Source: Legionella anisa (GTDB lineage: Bacteria; Pseudomonadota; Gammaproteobacteria; Legionellales; Legionellaceae). Taken from it: a DNA stretch of 64,000 bases. The stretch covers positions 438,330 through 502,329 of the forward strand of contig NZ_LNXS01000029.1 in NCBI RefSeq assembly GCF_001467525.1, written 5' to 3'. Every line of letters begins with the position of its first letter. Positions within the stretch are counted from its first letter, which is position 1. Positions 45,096-58,195 of the stretch are shown here, piece after piece. Both the position numbers and the translations under genes were made by a program. The notes under the pieces were generated by a model. The model saw only the letters and a list, made by a program, of their open reading frames with translations. It was not told where the DNA came from and ran no database searches.

Positions 45096-45518
45096 TTACT
45101 TAACCATTTTTCTGACTTTTTGAATCGCTCGGATTTGGGCAACAGCACGTGCCAATTCCGCAGTAGCGACTGAATAATCCATTTCCCCGCCTTTGCCAGC
45201 CATTGCAGCTTCAGCTTGAGCTTTTGCAGCAAGTGCAGCTGCTTCATCGAGATGCTCAGCGCGCTCAACAACATCAGCAAGAACAGTAACGGTGTTCGAT
45301 TGAACTTCCAACATTCCACCTTGAACGTAGTAAATTTCTTGGTGGCCGCCAGGTAAAGTGAGTCGTACTTCGCCTGGTTTCAAAACTGTAAGCAAAGGGG
45401 CATGACCGGCTGTAATGCCTACTTCGCCTAATTCTCCGGTTGCAACAACTATTTCAACCAAACCGGAAAATATTTCATGTTCGGCACTAACTATATCTAA
45501 GTGCGTTGTTCTAGTCAT
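45096..45518 (-). CDS. atpC: F1F0 ATP synthase epsilon subunit
   Basis: Central-stalk subunit that couples and inhibits rotation. The N-terminal beta-sandwich begins with L-D-I-V-S-A-E-H-E-I-F-S-G, the usual epsilon opening, and has G-E-L-G-I-T-A-G-H-A-P-L-L-T near residue 33. The two C-terminal helices are present. The 140-residue length is standard. Last gene of the operon, 11 bases after atpD. Confidence 0.97.
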   Translation of the reverse strand: MTRTTHLDIVSAEHEIFSGLVEIVVATGELGEVGITAGHAPLLTVLKPGEVRLTLPGGHQEIYYVQGGMLEVQSNTVTVLADVVERAEHLDEAAALAAKAQAEAAMAGKGGEMDYSVATAELARAVAQIRAIQKVRKMVK

Positions 45519-45529
45519 ATTTGCTTACC

Positions 45530-47784
<2,255 letters not shown>

Positions 47785-47808
47785 AATCTTACTTCGCCTT
47801 AAATTGAC

Positions 47809-49362
47809 TTACCAACTTGCTGTACGCTTAAAGTCTTCTACAGCTTTTTTCAATTTTGCTTCAATGTCATTATCATAACCGCCTGCTTCATTGATCAATT
47901 GCAACAGATCAGGATGCGAGCTACGCATATAATCATGTAATGACGCTTCAAACGCTGCAACTTCATTTACAGGCACATCATCCAAATAACCTTTTTCAAC
48001 CACAAACAAAGCGGTACCCATTTCTGCAACAGACAATGGAGAATATTGTTTTTGCTTCATTAGTTCAGTGATACGCTGACCACGCTCTAACTGCTTACGA
48101 GTTGCATCATCAAGGTCAGAAGCAAATTGCGAAAACGCTTCCAGTTCACGGAATTGAGCAAGTGCCAAACGAGTACCACCACCCAATTTTTTCATGATTT
48201 TTGTTTGTGCCGCACCACCAACCCGCGATACAGAAAGACCCGAGTTAATTGCTGGACGAACACCAGAGTTGAATAAATCAACGTCAAGGAAAATCTGACC
48301 GTCGGTAATCGATATAACGTTTGTTGGAACGAATGCAGATACGTCACCAGCTTGAGTTTCAATAATTGGCAATGCAGTTAATGATCCTGTTTTTCCTTTA
48401 ACTTCACCGTTAGTCAGTTTTTCTACTTCTGCAGCATTAATACGCGCTGCTCTTTCTAACAAGCGAGAATGTAAATAGAAAATATCACCAGGATACGCTT
48501 CACGACCAGGCGGTCTTCTTAACAACAATGAAATTTGTCGATATGCCCAGGCTTGCTTGGTTAAGTCATCATAAACAATTAATGCATCTTCTCCTCGCTC
48601 CATGAAGTATTCACCCATGGTACAGCCGGCATAAGGGGCAATAAATTGCAAAGCAGCTGAGTCAGAAGCACCTGCTACTACAACGATTGTGTGCTCTAAA
48701 GCACCATGTTCTTCAAGCTTACGTACAATTGCTGCTACAGATGACGCTTTTTGGCCAACTGCCACATAAACGCACTTAACGCCAGTACCTTTCTGGTTAA
48801 TAATCGCATCAATTGCAATTGCTGTTTTTCCTGTTTGACGGTCACCAATGATGAGCTCACGCTGTCCACGTCCAACTGGAATCATTGCGTCAATCGCTTT
48901 CAATCCTGTTTGTACAGGTTGATCTACTGATTTACGGGCAATAACACCAGGAGCAACTTTTTCAATTGGGGACATACCTGCTGCTTCAATAGGTCCTTTT
49001 CCATCAATTGGATTACCTAAAGCGTCAACAACACGTCCTAATAAACCGTTTCCAACTGGAACTTCAAGAATACGACCAGTACATTTCCCTTTTTGGCCTT
49101 CTGCTAAAGAAGAATACTCTCCAAGAACAACTGCGCCTACTGAATCTCTTTCAAGGTTAAGAGCCAGACCATAAACGCCGCCTGGGAACTCGATCATTTC
49201 ACCAGCCATTACATCTTCTAGGCCATGTAAGCTCACAACACCGTCTTTCAAACTGACAATAGTACCTTCATTACGTGCTTCAGATACTACACTAAAGTGT
49301 TCTATTTTCTTTCTGATTAATTCACTGATTTCAGAAGGATTTAACGCTACTTGTTCTGACAT
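47809..49362 (-). CDS. atpA: F1F0 ATP synthase alpha subunit
   Basis: Non-catalytic nucleotide-binding subunit of F1. The P-loop G-D-R-Q-T-G-K-T lies near residue 170 and the arginine finger region in [10 protein letters not shown] near 372. [13 protein letters not shown] is the usual N-terminal helix that contacts delta. Normal length of 517. Confidence 0.98.
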   Translation of the reverse strand: MSEQVALNPSEISELIRKKIEHFSVVSEARNEGTIVSLKDGVVSLHGLEDVMAGEMIEFPGGVYGLALNLERDSVGAVVLGEYSSLAEGQKGKCTGRILEVPVGNGLLGRVVDALGNPIDGKGPIEAAGMSPIEKVAPGVIARKSVDQPVQTGLKAIDAMIPVGRGQRELIIGDRQTGKTAIAIDAIINQKGTGVKCVYVAVGQKASSVAAIVRKLEEHGALEHTIVVVAGASDSAALQFIAPYAGCTMGEYFMERGEDALIVYDDLTKQAWAYRQISLLLRRPPGREAYPGDIFYLHSRLLERAARINAAEVEKLTNGEVKGKTGSLTALPIIETQAGDVSAFVPTNVISITDGQIFLDVDLFNSGVRPAINSGLSVSRVGGAAQTKIMKKLGGGTRLALAQFRELEAFSQFASDLDDATRKQLERGQRITELMKQKQYSPLSVAEMGTALFVVEKGYLDDVPVNEVAAFEASLHDYMRSSHPDLLQLINEAGGYDNDIEAKLKKAVEDFKRTASW

Positions 49363-49379
49363 GGAAACTATCCTCTAAA

Positions 49380-49922
49380 TTATGCGGCCAATTCCGTGCT
49401 AAGCTTATTAAGCTTGCCTCGAACTGAACCATCTATAACTAAATCACCCGCTCGAATTATTGCTCCACCAAGCAAGGAAGGATCAATACTGATTTTTAAC
49501 GAGACCTTGCGCTGTAAGCGCTGACTTAATGATTCGACTAATCGCTGTTGTTGTGCACTTGATAAATCAGAATAACTGCATACATCAACGCTCAGAGTTT
49601 TTTCTTGCTCTGCACGATGTGCTTCATAAAGCGCATAAATCTCGGGTAGCAGCATCAATCTTTTATTGGTAGCCAATAACGTGATTAAATTGTTTAATGG
49701 CTTGTTTTCTTTTGATTTTGCACCGATTGTTGCTTCCAACAACTCGATATGTTGCGCTATAGTCGTTGCTGGATTTGCAATAAATTTCTCAGCATCAGGT
49801 GTCAACACAGCTTGTGCAAGATTTCTCAAATGTGCTGACCACTCAGCTAATTCTTTTTTCCCTAAAGCATATTCAAAAATTGCCTTAGCATAGGGTCTGG
49901 CTATGGTGGTATTATCAGACAT
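49380..49922 (-). CDS. atpH: F1F0 ATP synthase delta subunit
   Basis: Peripheral-stalk subunit joining b to alpha. The N-terminal [14 protein letters not shown] and the C-terminal [19 protein letters not shown] are both family hallmarks. 180 residues, one base after atpF. Confidence 0.97.
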   Translation of the reverse strand: MSDNTTIARPYAKAIFEYALGKKELAEWSAHLRNLAQAVLTPDAEKFIANPATTIAQHIELLEATIGAKSKENKPLNNLITLLATNKRLMLLPEIYALYEAHRAEQEKTLSVDVCSYSDLSSAQQQRLVESLSQRLQRKVSLKISIDPSLLGGAIIRAGDLVIDGSVRGKLNKLSTELAA

Positions 49923-49923
49923 T

Positions 49924-50394
49924 TTAAATCTCTTCTATCAAGTTATCTAATAATGCAGTATTTGCCTTAGCATCTATTTCGCGCTTCAAAATCTTCTCTG
50001 CACCGGTTATTGCTAAGTTTGCTACTTGTTTACGCAACTCATCTTTTGCATGATTGATTTGTTGCAGTAATTGCTCTTGTGCCAGTTTTATTTGTATTTG
50101 CGCTTCATGCTTTGCTGTTTCTTTTGCTTCTTCAATTATTTGTGCAGCACGCTTATTTGCCTTTTCGATGATATCAGCTGATTGAACTTTTGCTTGCTTT
50201 AACTCATCTTTCACGCGATGTTGTGCTAACTCTAATTCTTTACGACCACGCTCAGCAGCAGCGAGACCGTCAGCAATTTTGTCTTGTCTTTCTTCCATAG
50301 CTTTTGCTAGTGGAGGCCATACTAACTTCATGGTAAACAAAACAAAAGCTGCAAAAACGAGCATTTGTACGACTAATGTTAAATTAATTTCCAC
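49924..50394 (-). CDS. atpF: F1F0 ATP synthase b subunit
   Basis: Peripheral stalk: one N-terminal membrane helix (about residues 5-25), then a long charged right-handed coiled coil (residues 30-156). The M-K-L-V-W-P-P-L segment just after the membrane helix is characteristic. 156 residues, as in E. coli. Confidence 0.97.
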   Translation of the reverse strand: MEINLTLVVQMLVFAAFVLFTMKLVWPPLAKAMEERQDKIADGLAAAERGRKELELAQHRVKDELKQAKVQSADIIEKANKRAAQIIEEAKETAKHEAQIQIKLAQEQLLQQINHAKDELRKQVANLAITGAEKILKREIDAKANTALLDNLIEEI

Positions 50395-50444
50395 CGTTTA
50401 TCTCCTGGAACAATTAGGGCGCCATGCGCCCTGATCATGTGTTA

Positions 50445-50747
<303 letters not shown>

Positions 50748-50756
50748 TTAAATCGG

Positions 50757-51978
<1,222 letters not shown>

Positions 51979-52004
51979 ATATTCACCTAAGTTTCACCGC
52001 GCGA

Positions 52005-52033
52005 ATTATAAAGCAACCCGCATGAATAATCAA
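52005..52033 (-). promoter_or_regulatory. sigma-70 promoter of the atp operon
   Basis: On the minus strand TTGATT (52028-52033), a 17-base spacer and a perfect TATAAT (52005-52010), with start near 51998. It lies between gloA and atpI. Confidence 0.75.
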
Positions 52034-52062
52034 CGCTATATTTTATTATGCGCGAATCTTTA

Positions 52063-52503
52063 TTACCAATGACCTACATTTGGCGCTGATGCCCAGGGTT
52101 CCTGTATTGGCAAGGGCTCTCCTTTTTGCAACAACTCTATGGAAATATTATCTGGTGAACGTATAAATGCCATATGACCATCGCGTGGAGGCCTATTAAT
52201 TACAACCCCTGAATCGTTCAATCGTTGGCATGTCTCATATATATTATCAACACGGTACGCTAAATGGCCAAAATTACGTCCTTCTTTATACTCCTCATGA
52301 TCCCAGTTATAAGTAAGTTCAAGTAATGGTGCTTTAAGTTGTTTTGCTCGCTCCAAGTCATTAGGTGCTGTGAGGAATATCAGAGTAAATCGACCTTTTT
52401 GATTCTCCATGCGATTGACTTCAATCAATCCCAATTTCTTACAATAAAAATCAAGTGACTCATCCAAATTGGAAACTCGTACCATCGTATGTAAATAATT
52501 CAT
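52063..52503 (-). CDS. gloA: lactoylglutathione lyase (glyoxalase I)
   Basis: Detoxifies methylglyoxal as its glutathione hemithioacetal. The VOC-fold metal ligands are all in place: H5, E62, H80 and E123, spaced as in E. coli GloA. The 146 residues include a slightly extended C-terminal tail ending N-V-G-H-W. It lies directly upstream of the atp promoter but is transcribed separately or reads into it. Confidence 0.93.
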   Translation of the reverse strand: MNYLHTMVRVSNLDESLDFYCKKLGLIEVNRMENQKGRFTLIFLTAPNDLERAKQLKAPLLELTYNWDHEEYKEGRNFGHLAYRVDNIYETCQRLNDSGVVINRPPRDGHMAFIRSPDNISIELLQKGEPLPIQEPWASAPNVGHW

Positions 52504-52830
52504 TTATTTTCTCCCTGAAGTTCATGTTGCTTTCGATGCCACATACAAAAACATCCTATTAATAGGGCAGTCGATTTGTGATGCATTGTATCATATCAAA
52601 AATGGAGACAATGCTCGCTCAATTAAGCTGTAATTCCAATTCTATGCAAACATATCCCTTATTTTTAATTATCATAACAAATTTGTACACTAAAGAATCG
52701 TGACACAGCGGTCGTTTTAGGCTGAAAATCCCCATTATATTTGATTTTACCGTCTATAATTAAAATGTGGAGCTTGTTATCGCAACTCGGGTAATAAGTA
52801 GTGTTTATTAACCTCGCAAAAGGAAAAAAC
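52504..52830. other. intergenic region between gloA and the small His-rich gene
   Basis: No gene seen in 327 bases between divergent genes. It holds a perfect 12-base palindrome CCTATTAATAGG at 52555-52566 near the gloA start and a perfect TATAAT at 52755-52760 that probably serves the plus-strand gene. No other structure was recognised. Confidence 0.5.
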
Positions 52831-53082
52831 ATGCCTGATAAGATCCAACATACTGCAGCCAGTCTGCAGCAAAAAATGCTCGCTCGTTATAGCGATGGGT
52901 TACATCATAAACATAACAAACATCATCTAGAATATCGACAACACTGTAGATCACACCCATGTAATCAAATTAATGGCTTAAGTAAAGATGAAGAAGAAGG
53001 GCTAGCCGGTTCTACGGGATTGTTACGTCAATTTAAATTGAGGAAAATGCGTAAACGACCTGATAAGGGAAGTTTCCACTAA
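52831..53082 (+). CDS. small His-rich basic protein
   Basis: Unrecognised 83-residue protein. The ATG at 52831 is chosen because AAAAGGA sits just upstream; the GTG at 52801 is in frame but lacks one. Histidines and cysteines cluster at residues 24-44 (L-H-H-K-H-N-K-H-H, H-C-R-S-H-P-C), a possible metal-binding patch. The C-terminus is strongly basic (K-L-R-K-M-R-K-R). It has a likely promoter and a strong terminator, so it is probably a real single-gene unit. Confidence 0.75.
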   Translation: MPDKIQHTAASLQQKMLARYSDGLHHKHNKHHLEYRQHCRSHPCNQINGLSKDEEEGLAGSTGLLRQFKLRKMRKRPDKGSFH

Positions 53083-53091
53083 AAAACATGC

Positions 53092-53149
53092 ATCCTAAAA
53101 AAAGCGATTGGATGTATGGTTTTGATTAATCAAACGCTTTTTTTAGGAT
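53092..53149. terminator. bidirectional terminator with perfect 15-bp stem
   Basis: ATCCTAAAAAAAGCG (53092-53106) and its exact reverse complement (53135-53149) flank a 28-base loop. The T7 run within each arm suits termination in both directions. The right arm touches the stop codon of the minus-strand gene. Confidence 0.75.
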
Positions 53150-53733
53150 CATCCTACAGAGCTATCCTGATAAGTAAAATACTTAAGAATTTTTACTACC
53201 CGCACTACATCATTTGTTCTTCTTGCCATATTAATTACTTTTTCAGCTTGTTCTTGGCGGACGTCACCCATCAGATAGACAATTCGGTCTGAAGTAACTA
53301 TTTTGAATGCATTAGGATCAATAGAATCATCAGCAAAAATTTGACTGCGAATTTTAGTGGTTATCCAACTGTCTTGTACTGTATTTGACTCCGAAGTACT
53401 TACATGAACTTGATTAAAAAGACGTCTATAACCTCTTACTTTAGCTAAACGCTGGCTTAATTCCGTTTGCATTTCAGCATTAGGAACATGTCCTGCTACT
53501 AAAACATCGCCGTTAAACACCGCGATATCAATAACACTTTCAGTATTTTTGAATGTGTTATCAACCATTATCGCATTATTCACTTTAAGGTATAAACTGT
53601 AATCATCCAGTTTTTTATACACATTATGTCGATTGTAAACCATAGTGGCGCCTGTCCATACGCTGCCTAAACAGCCGGATAGACACAGTAGAACCGAAGT
53701 AAGTAATACAGCCAAACATCCTTGTTTTAACAT
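53149..53733 (-). CDS. BON-domain lipoprotein, second DolP-like paralogue
   Basis: A predicted outer-membrane lipoprotein (194 residues) with lipobox L-S-G-C (Cys21) and two BON domains of about 65 residues, each with a hallmark strand (V-L-V-A-G-H-V and R-I-V-Y-L-M-G-D-V). BON proteins bind phospholipids; E. coli DolP supports envelope integrity. It follows its paralogue by five bases, so the pair is probably a tandem duplication. Its sequence is well diverged from the neighbour's, suggesting separate roles. Confidence 0.88.
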   Translation of the reverse strand: MLKQGCLAVLLTSVLLCLSGCLGSVWTGATMVYNRHNVYKKLDDYSLYLKVNNAIMVDNTFKNTESVIDIAVFNGDVLVAGHVPNAEMQTELSQRLAKVRGYRRLFNQVHVSTSESNTVQDSWITTKIRSQIFADDSIDPNAFKIVTSDRIVYLMGDVRQEQAEKVINMARRTNDVVRVVKILKYFTYQDSSVG

Positions 53734-53738
53734 ATTAT

Positions 53739-54305
53739 TTAGTGAATATACTGAAAAATTTTAACCACTTTACTTACACCATTAACGCGCCGCGCGGCAT
53801 CAACTGCAAGAGCTGCTTGCTGGTCATTAACGATACCCATGAGATAAACTACTTTGTTTTCCGTCACAATACGAATCGATCCAGACTCAAGTCCTTTTTT
53901 AGCCAATAACATACTGCGAACTTGGCCTGTAATCCAACTGTCTTTGGAACGTTCCGTAAGTGGTATGGGATAGCCTACCGATAGTTCATTATATACTCTA
54001 TGTACACCCGGAGTAGTTCGCGCGATTTTTTCCGCCAAATTACGTAAGGAAGCTGTTGGGGTTTGACCTACAAGCAAGACAACTCGATTAAAGCTGGTTA
54101 CAAGTACCCTTGAATCACTAAACTGACGGTTAGTTACGATTGCTTTATGAATTAAATGAAATAATCGAGCATCTGCCTCCATAGTGATGATACCGCGTCG
54201 ATCATAAACCATTCCGGCAACTGCACCGGTTACTACTGCAGCAACACATCCTGTTAATAAGGTAGTTACTAAAAGAAAAACGATTGATTTTAATTTAAAT
54301 CTCAT
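53739..54305 (-). CDS. BON-domain outer membrane lipoprotein, DolP-like
   Basis: 188 residues with lipobox L-T-G-C (Cys20) and two BON domains (V-V-L-L-V-G-Q-T near 75, V-V-Y-L-M-G-I-V near 150). Position directly after diaA matches E. coli dolP (yraP), which keeps the outer membrane barrier intact and aids assembly of beta-barrel proteins. The gap to diaA is three bases. Confidence 0.9.
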   Translation of the reverse strand: MRFKLKSIVFLLVTTLLTGCVAAVVTGAVAGMVYDRRGIITMEADARLFHLIHKAIVTNRQFSDSRVLVTSFNRVVLLVGQTPTASLRNLAEKIARTTPGVHRVYNELSVGYPIPLTERSKDSWITGQVRSMLLAKKGLESGSIRIVTENKVVYLMGIVNDQQAALAVDAARRVNGVSKVVKIFQYIH

Positions 54306-54308
54306 TTT

Positions 54309-54911
54309 TTACCCCAAAACCTGACCAAACAATGATTGGTCAATTAAATCACAAAAGCAATGTAAGATGAACAGGTGCATTTCTCTTATTCGTGCGGAAT
54401 TATCTGAGGTAACACGAAGTTCAATATCCTCGGGGCCTAAATGATTTGCAAGAACGCCTCCATCACGTCCGCTTAAGGCAACCGTGTCCATTCCGCGTTC
54501 GTTTGCTGCATGAAGTGCATGCAACATACTGTCTGAGTTACCTGAAGTGGTTAACAAAAGCAGTACATCATTTTCTTGCCCTAAAGCCTGAATTTGTCGC
54601 GCAAATACTTGACTGTAATGATTATCATTTGCGGAAAAACTTAAACTGCTCGCATCAGTACTTAAATTAATTACGGGAAGAGAAGGTCTTTCTACTTCAA
54701 ACTGGTTCAGCATTGCGCTCGCAAAATGCATGCAATTGGCGCTTGACCCCCCATTACCACATAATAATATCTTTCCATCCGCAAGCAAACAATTTACTAA
54801 ACGTTGTCCGGCTTTGGCGATCAAATCAGATAAAGAATCAGCAAGTGCTATCTTGGTTTCTATATTTACACCGATCAAATGCCTTACTCGTTCTTCCATT
54901 TGTACCATCAT
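54309..54911 (-). CDS. diaA: SIS-domain DnaA initiator-associating protein DiaA
   Basis: A phosphosugar-isomerase-fold protein. The best assignment is DiaA, which binds DnaA and promotes its assembly at oriC. Reasons are N-terminal M-E-E-R-V-R (start probably M5 at 54899), G-N-G-G-S-S-A-N-C-M-H-F-A near 52, and above all the gene order lpoA-yraN-diaA-dolP beside rsmI. GmhA (sedoheptulose-7-phosphate isomerase) has the same fold, but no lipopolysaccharide heptose genes are nearby. It lies about 9 kb from the predicted origin. A repeat A copy lies just upstream of its start. Confidence 0.85.
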   Translation of the reverse strand: MMVQMEERVRHLIGVNIETKIALADSLSDLIAKAGQRLVNCLLADGKILLCGNGGSSANCMHFASAMLNQFEVERPSLPVINLSTDASSLSFSANDNHYSQVFARQIQALGQENDVLLLLTTSGNSDSMLHALHAANERGMDTVALSGRDGGVLANHLGPEDIELRVTSDNSARIREMHLFILHCFCDLIDQSLFGQVLG

Positions 54912-54939
54912 AATTAGACCTCAATTTCATACTTTTTTT

Positions 54940-55019
54940 GTAGCCTGGGTGAAGCAAAGCGAAACCCGGGGAACATACGGTAGAAAAACCCGGGTTTCGC
55001 TTTGCTTCACCCAGGCTAC
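54940..55019. repeat. palindromic intergenic repeat A, copy 4
   Basis: 80 bases: GTAGCCTGGGTGAAGCAAAG and its near-perfect reverse complement, with an A/T-rich centre between CCCGGG cores. It lies between yraN and diaA, two genes expected to be one operon, so it may break or punctuate the transcript. Confidence 0.9.
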
Positions 55020-55024
55020 ATTAA

Positions 55025-55381
55025 TTAATAATCTAGGCCAAATGCATCCTTGACCCAATTAATGGATGCTGATTTCCCATCAATACTTACAACGTCGAAA
55101 CGAAGAGCAAATTGATTATACTTTTGGTGATCCAGTAGATAATATGCGGCGGTTTTAAGTATTTTTTGTCTTTTTGCATAGGTAACACTCGCAATACCAC
55201 CACCAAATTGCATGGAAACCCGTGAACGAACTTCTATAAAAACCAGCTGTTCTTTATCACGCATAATTAAATCAATTTCACCCAGGCGACAGGCGTAATT
55301 TTTCGTAATTAACTCAAGACCATGCTTTTTTAAATAAGCTAAAGCTTTTTCTTCAGCAATACGTCCTTTTTCATAGGTCAT
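55025..55381 (-). CDS. yraN: UPF0102 family protein YraN
   Basis: A restriction-endonuclease-like fold protein of unknown role, commonly next to rsmI/lpoA. The family motifs E-K-A-L-A-Y-L, G-E-I-D-L-I near 37 and F-I-E-V-R-S-R near 50 are present; these contain the D-(E-x-V) residues of the fold. The ATG at 55381 is preferred to the TTG at 55384. The stop lies five bases from repeat A copy 4. Confidence 0.92.
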   Translation of the reverse strand: MTYEKGRIAEEKALAYLKKHGLELITKNYACRLGEIDLIMRDKEQLVFIEVRSRVSMQFGGGIASVTYAKRQKILKTAAYYLLDHQKYNQFALRFDVVSIDGKSASINWVKDAFGLDY

Positions 55382-55384
55382 CAA

Positions 55385-57205
55385 TTACGCCGTCTCACCT
55401 AATGAATGGACAAGACCCTGTTTAAACTGTCCCCACTCCAGAACTCGAGCAACGTGCTGAGACGGCTTGAGATATAAAATACCCTCTCCATTCTGCGATT
55501 GGTCTGCTGGAAATAACATCAATTGATTCAATTGGGTAGCCAAAGTATAACTATCGATTCCTAAAGCATACAATCGGTTGTAGCTATTAAATTGTTCTGG
55601 CCAATTGCGTGTCCCCGCCTGATGCGAGAAAACCCAAGGGATATCACAAAAAATAATTCCATCAAGATCTTTATCTTTCAATGGATTGGCACTGCCACCA
55701 TAAACACTGGCTGTAGCATATACGGGAACATCTCCTGCATAGTAGTAATTTAATAAAGGCATAATTTGCCGAGCTTTTGAGGGATAGGCAAGCAAAAATA
55801 TCATGTCGAAATCTTGCCTACGACTAATAACAGGCTGGATTTTTTGCCCTAGTAATTCCCTTAACTTCTTTTCGCGTTGTTGGCTGTTGGTGATTTGCAG
55901 AAAATCCTTCATTTTTTTATTCAAATCATCATTAGAGCCATATAAAAAAGTGTCAACAACACGTCCACCACTCTTTTGCCATTGTTGGGTAAATGCTTTG
56001 GTTACCTCTTTTCCCCAATCATTTCCTGGTGCAATAATTAATGCTCGACTGTATCCTTTATTTTTTGCTCTGATTGCTACTTGCGTTGCTTCATTTGCTG
56101 GTGAAAGTCCGAATGAATAGGAGTTTTCCTGGATAGCAGTATCCGCATCATTGAGCAACAGCGTAGGCACAGGATGGGGTAGTGCCGCAATTGCAGCTAC
56201 CTGCGATTTGGTTAAAGGCCCCACAATGTAATCAGCACCATCATTGACTGCATTTTGATACAAAGAGGCAACATCACCTTTATTGGTATCGTAGGTTTTC
56301 ACTTGCATGGATGTTTCGCTCTTATTGCTCTTGTATGCAGCCATAAATCCATCCCGCACTGCAGTTCCTGGTCCTTGCAATGCACCGCTTAAGGGTAACA
56401 AAAGTGCTACTTGTTTTGGTTGGGCACGTATTTTATTCGCGATAGAGTCCAATGGCGTAGGTAAAATATGATTTGCAGGATGACTCCTGTATTGAGATTG
56501 CCAATGATCTAGAGCAGCGAGCAGCGATTTTGGATTGTCGCGATACGTACGTGAAATCAATGCGAGCTGTACCCATCCTTGTAACACGGATTGATTCGTA
56601 ACTTGAGCAACAAAAGAATTTAATTCTGCTTGAGGTATACGCGTCAAGGTTAACCATAGTGTACGACGGTTATTGGCTTGACTTTCCTCATCACTCAGCA
56701 AAGTCTCAAGTTGGATACGTTCATTAACCGATTCCAATTGCTTACCTGTACCACGATATGCCTGTGCTAAAAGTTCATGAAGCTGGATTTTTTGATAAGG
56801 AGACAATTCTTTGCGTTCAGTAATATCGTCTAATCGGTTCAATGCGATTTGAGGTCGGTCGCGAATGAGATCAATTTGTGCCAATAAAAGATTCTTTTCA
56901 TCCTTAAGTGCCGGTGTTAATTCAGAAGTCTGTGCTAAAATTGCAGCACCTTGTCGCCATTGACCCTCTGAAATCAATCGACCCGCAGCCAGAAGTAAGG
57001 ACTGTTGTTTTTCGATGCCTTCTTGATTTTTAGCCTGCACAAGGTAACTTCCAGTAGGTTTGGAATAAGGACTCGCTATTTTTTTCTTCTCTACTTTTGG
57101 TGTAGGTATTGGCGCAGCCATTTCTGGAGGATTCACCGCTGTGGTGCATTGGCAAAGAAAAAAAGTAGATGTCAGTAAAAAAAATACGCGAATTTTTATT
57201 AACAT
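55385..57205 (-). CDS. lpoA: penicillin-binding protein activator LpoA
   Basis: An outer-membrane lipoprotein that stimulates PBP1a during peptidoglycan synthesis. The ATG at 57205 (606 residues) is chosen because it opens the lipoprotein signal (R-V-F-F-L-L-T-S-T-F-F-L-C) and avoids overlap with divergent rsmI. The TPR-rich N-domain spans roughly residues 60-240, and the periplasmic-binding-like C-domain runs from about 260 to 590 (L-L-L-P-L-S-G, L-N-D-A-D). Gene order with rsmI and yraN strongly supports the call. Confidence 0.92.
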   Translation of the reverse strand: MLIKIRVFFLLTSTFFLCQCTTAVNPPEMAAPIPTPKVEKKKIASPYSKPTGSYLVQAKNQEGIEKQQSLLLAAGRLISEGQWRQGAAILAQTSELTPALKDEKNLLLAQIDLIRDRPQIALNRLDDITERKELSPYQKIQLHELLAQAYRGTGKQLESVNERIQLETLLSDEESQANNRRTLWLTLTRIPQAELNSFVAQVTNQSVLQGWVQLALISRTYRDNPKSLLAALDHWQSQYRSHPANHILPTPLDSIANKIRAQPKQVALLLPLSGALQGPGTAVRDGFMAAYKSNKSETSMQVKTYDTNKGDVASLYQNAVNDGADYIVGPLTKSQVAAIAALPHPVPTLLLNDADTAIQENSYSFGLSPANEATQVAIRAKNKGYSRALIIAPGNDWGKEVTKAFTQQWQKSGGRVVDTFLYGSNDDLNKKMKDFLQITNSQQREKKLRELLGQKIQPVISRRQDFDMIFLLAYPSKARQIMPLLNYYYAGDVPVYATASVYGGSANPLKDKDLDGIIFCDIPWVFSHQAGTRNWPEQFNSYNRLYALGIDSYTLATQLNQLMLFPADQSQNGEGILYLKPSQHVARVLEWGQFKQGLVHSLGETA

Positions 57206-57248
57206 GTTTTTAAGAATTCGAATGAGCGATAACGCAAGAGGATAAACC

Positions 57249-58106
57249 ATGACTAACTCTCTAGCAACAGACATAGGAACACTTTATATCGTTGCAACAC
57301 CAATAGGAAACCGTGAGGACATTACGTTTAGAGCATTAGAGGTGCTTAAGTCGGTTGATTTTATTTTAGCTGAGGATACACGTCATTCGGTGCAACTATT
57401 AACTTCTTTAGGAATAAAGAATAATCTTGAATCACTCCATGCGCATAATGAAAATGATAAAAGCAAGCATATTATTGAAGAACTTTTAACTGGAAAATCA
57501 GTAGCACTAATCAGCGATGCAGGCACACCTTTAATTAGCGATCCTGGTTTTTTATTAGTAAAATTAGCACGTCAACACCATATTCCTGTTATCCCTGTTC
57601 CTGGAGCGTGCGCATTAATTACGGCGCTTTGTGCCGCTGGCATTCCTTGTGACTCTTTTCTTTTTTTAGGATTTCTCCCGTCAAAACAGCAGGCAAGAAA
57701 AATTAAATTGGAAGCCTTACGTGCAGAGCCACATACTTTAATTTTTTATGAATCGACACATCGTATTCTTGAATGTCTTGATGATATTGGTGAAATTTAT
57801 GGCCAAACGTGTGAGATTGTTCTGGCAAAAGAATTAACCAAAACATTTGAACGCTTTATTACCGGTACTTTGCTTGAGGTCAAAAACTGGCTTTTAGCAG
57901 AACCCGCGCATGTAAAGGGAGAATTTGTGCTGCTTATTCCTCCGCGCCCAACTACCCCTGAGCCTGATACCCATGAAAAACTGCTTAAAGTATTATTGGA
58001 TGAGCTACCACTTAAACAGGCAGTAGCCATTGCCTGCAAGCTAAGCAATGGAAGTAAAAATGAATTGTATGAAAAAGCATTGGCACTAAAAAATAAATCA
58101 ATGTAG
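57249..58106 (+). CDS. rsmI: 16S rRNA 2'-O-ribose C1402 methyltransferase
   Basis: Methylates C1402 of 16S rRNA in the decoding centre using S-adenosylmethionine. The tetrapyrrole-methylase fold has V-A-T-P-I-G-N near residue 15, A-E-D-T-R near 38, and S-D-A-G-T-P-L-I-S-D-P-G near 87, all standard. 285 residues. The final codons are A-T-G-T-A-G, where the TAG belongs to the edge of repeat A copy 5. Transcribed divergently from lpoA with 43 bases between the start codons. Confidence 0.96.
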   Translation: MTNSLATDIGTLYIVATPIGNREDITFRALEVLKSVDFILAEDTRHSVQLLTSLGIKNNLESLHAHNENDKSKHIIEELLTGKSVALISDAGTPLISDPGFLLVKLARQHHIPVIPVPGACALITALCAAGIPCDSFLFLGFLPSKQQARKIKLEALRAEPHTLIFYESTHRILECLDDIGEIYGQTCEIVLAKELTKTFERFITGTLLEVKNWLLAEPAHVKGEFVLLIPPRPTTPEPDTHEKLLKVLLDELPLKQAVAIACKLSNGSKNELYEKALALKNKSM

Positions 58107-58190
58107 CCTGGGTGCAGCGCAGCGAAACCCGGGTTTTCTGTCATAAACGAACTTTCGCTCCCGGGTTTCGCTGCGCTGCACCCAGGCTAC
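58103..58190. repeat. palindromic intergenic repeat A, copy 5
   Basis: 88 bases beginning GTAGCCTGGGTGCAGCGCAG and ending in its reverse complement. It lies between convergent rsmI and the 563-residue gene. Its outer TAG is the rsmI stop codon, the same arrangement as copy 1 with psd. Confidence 0.92.
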
Positions 58191-58195
58191 ATAAA

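Noticed and set aside
54309..54911. GmhA, sedoheptulose-7-phosphate isomerase
   Set aside because: Same fold, but N-terminal sequence and gene order with lpoA, yraN, dolP and rsmI favour DiaA.
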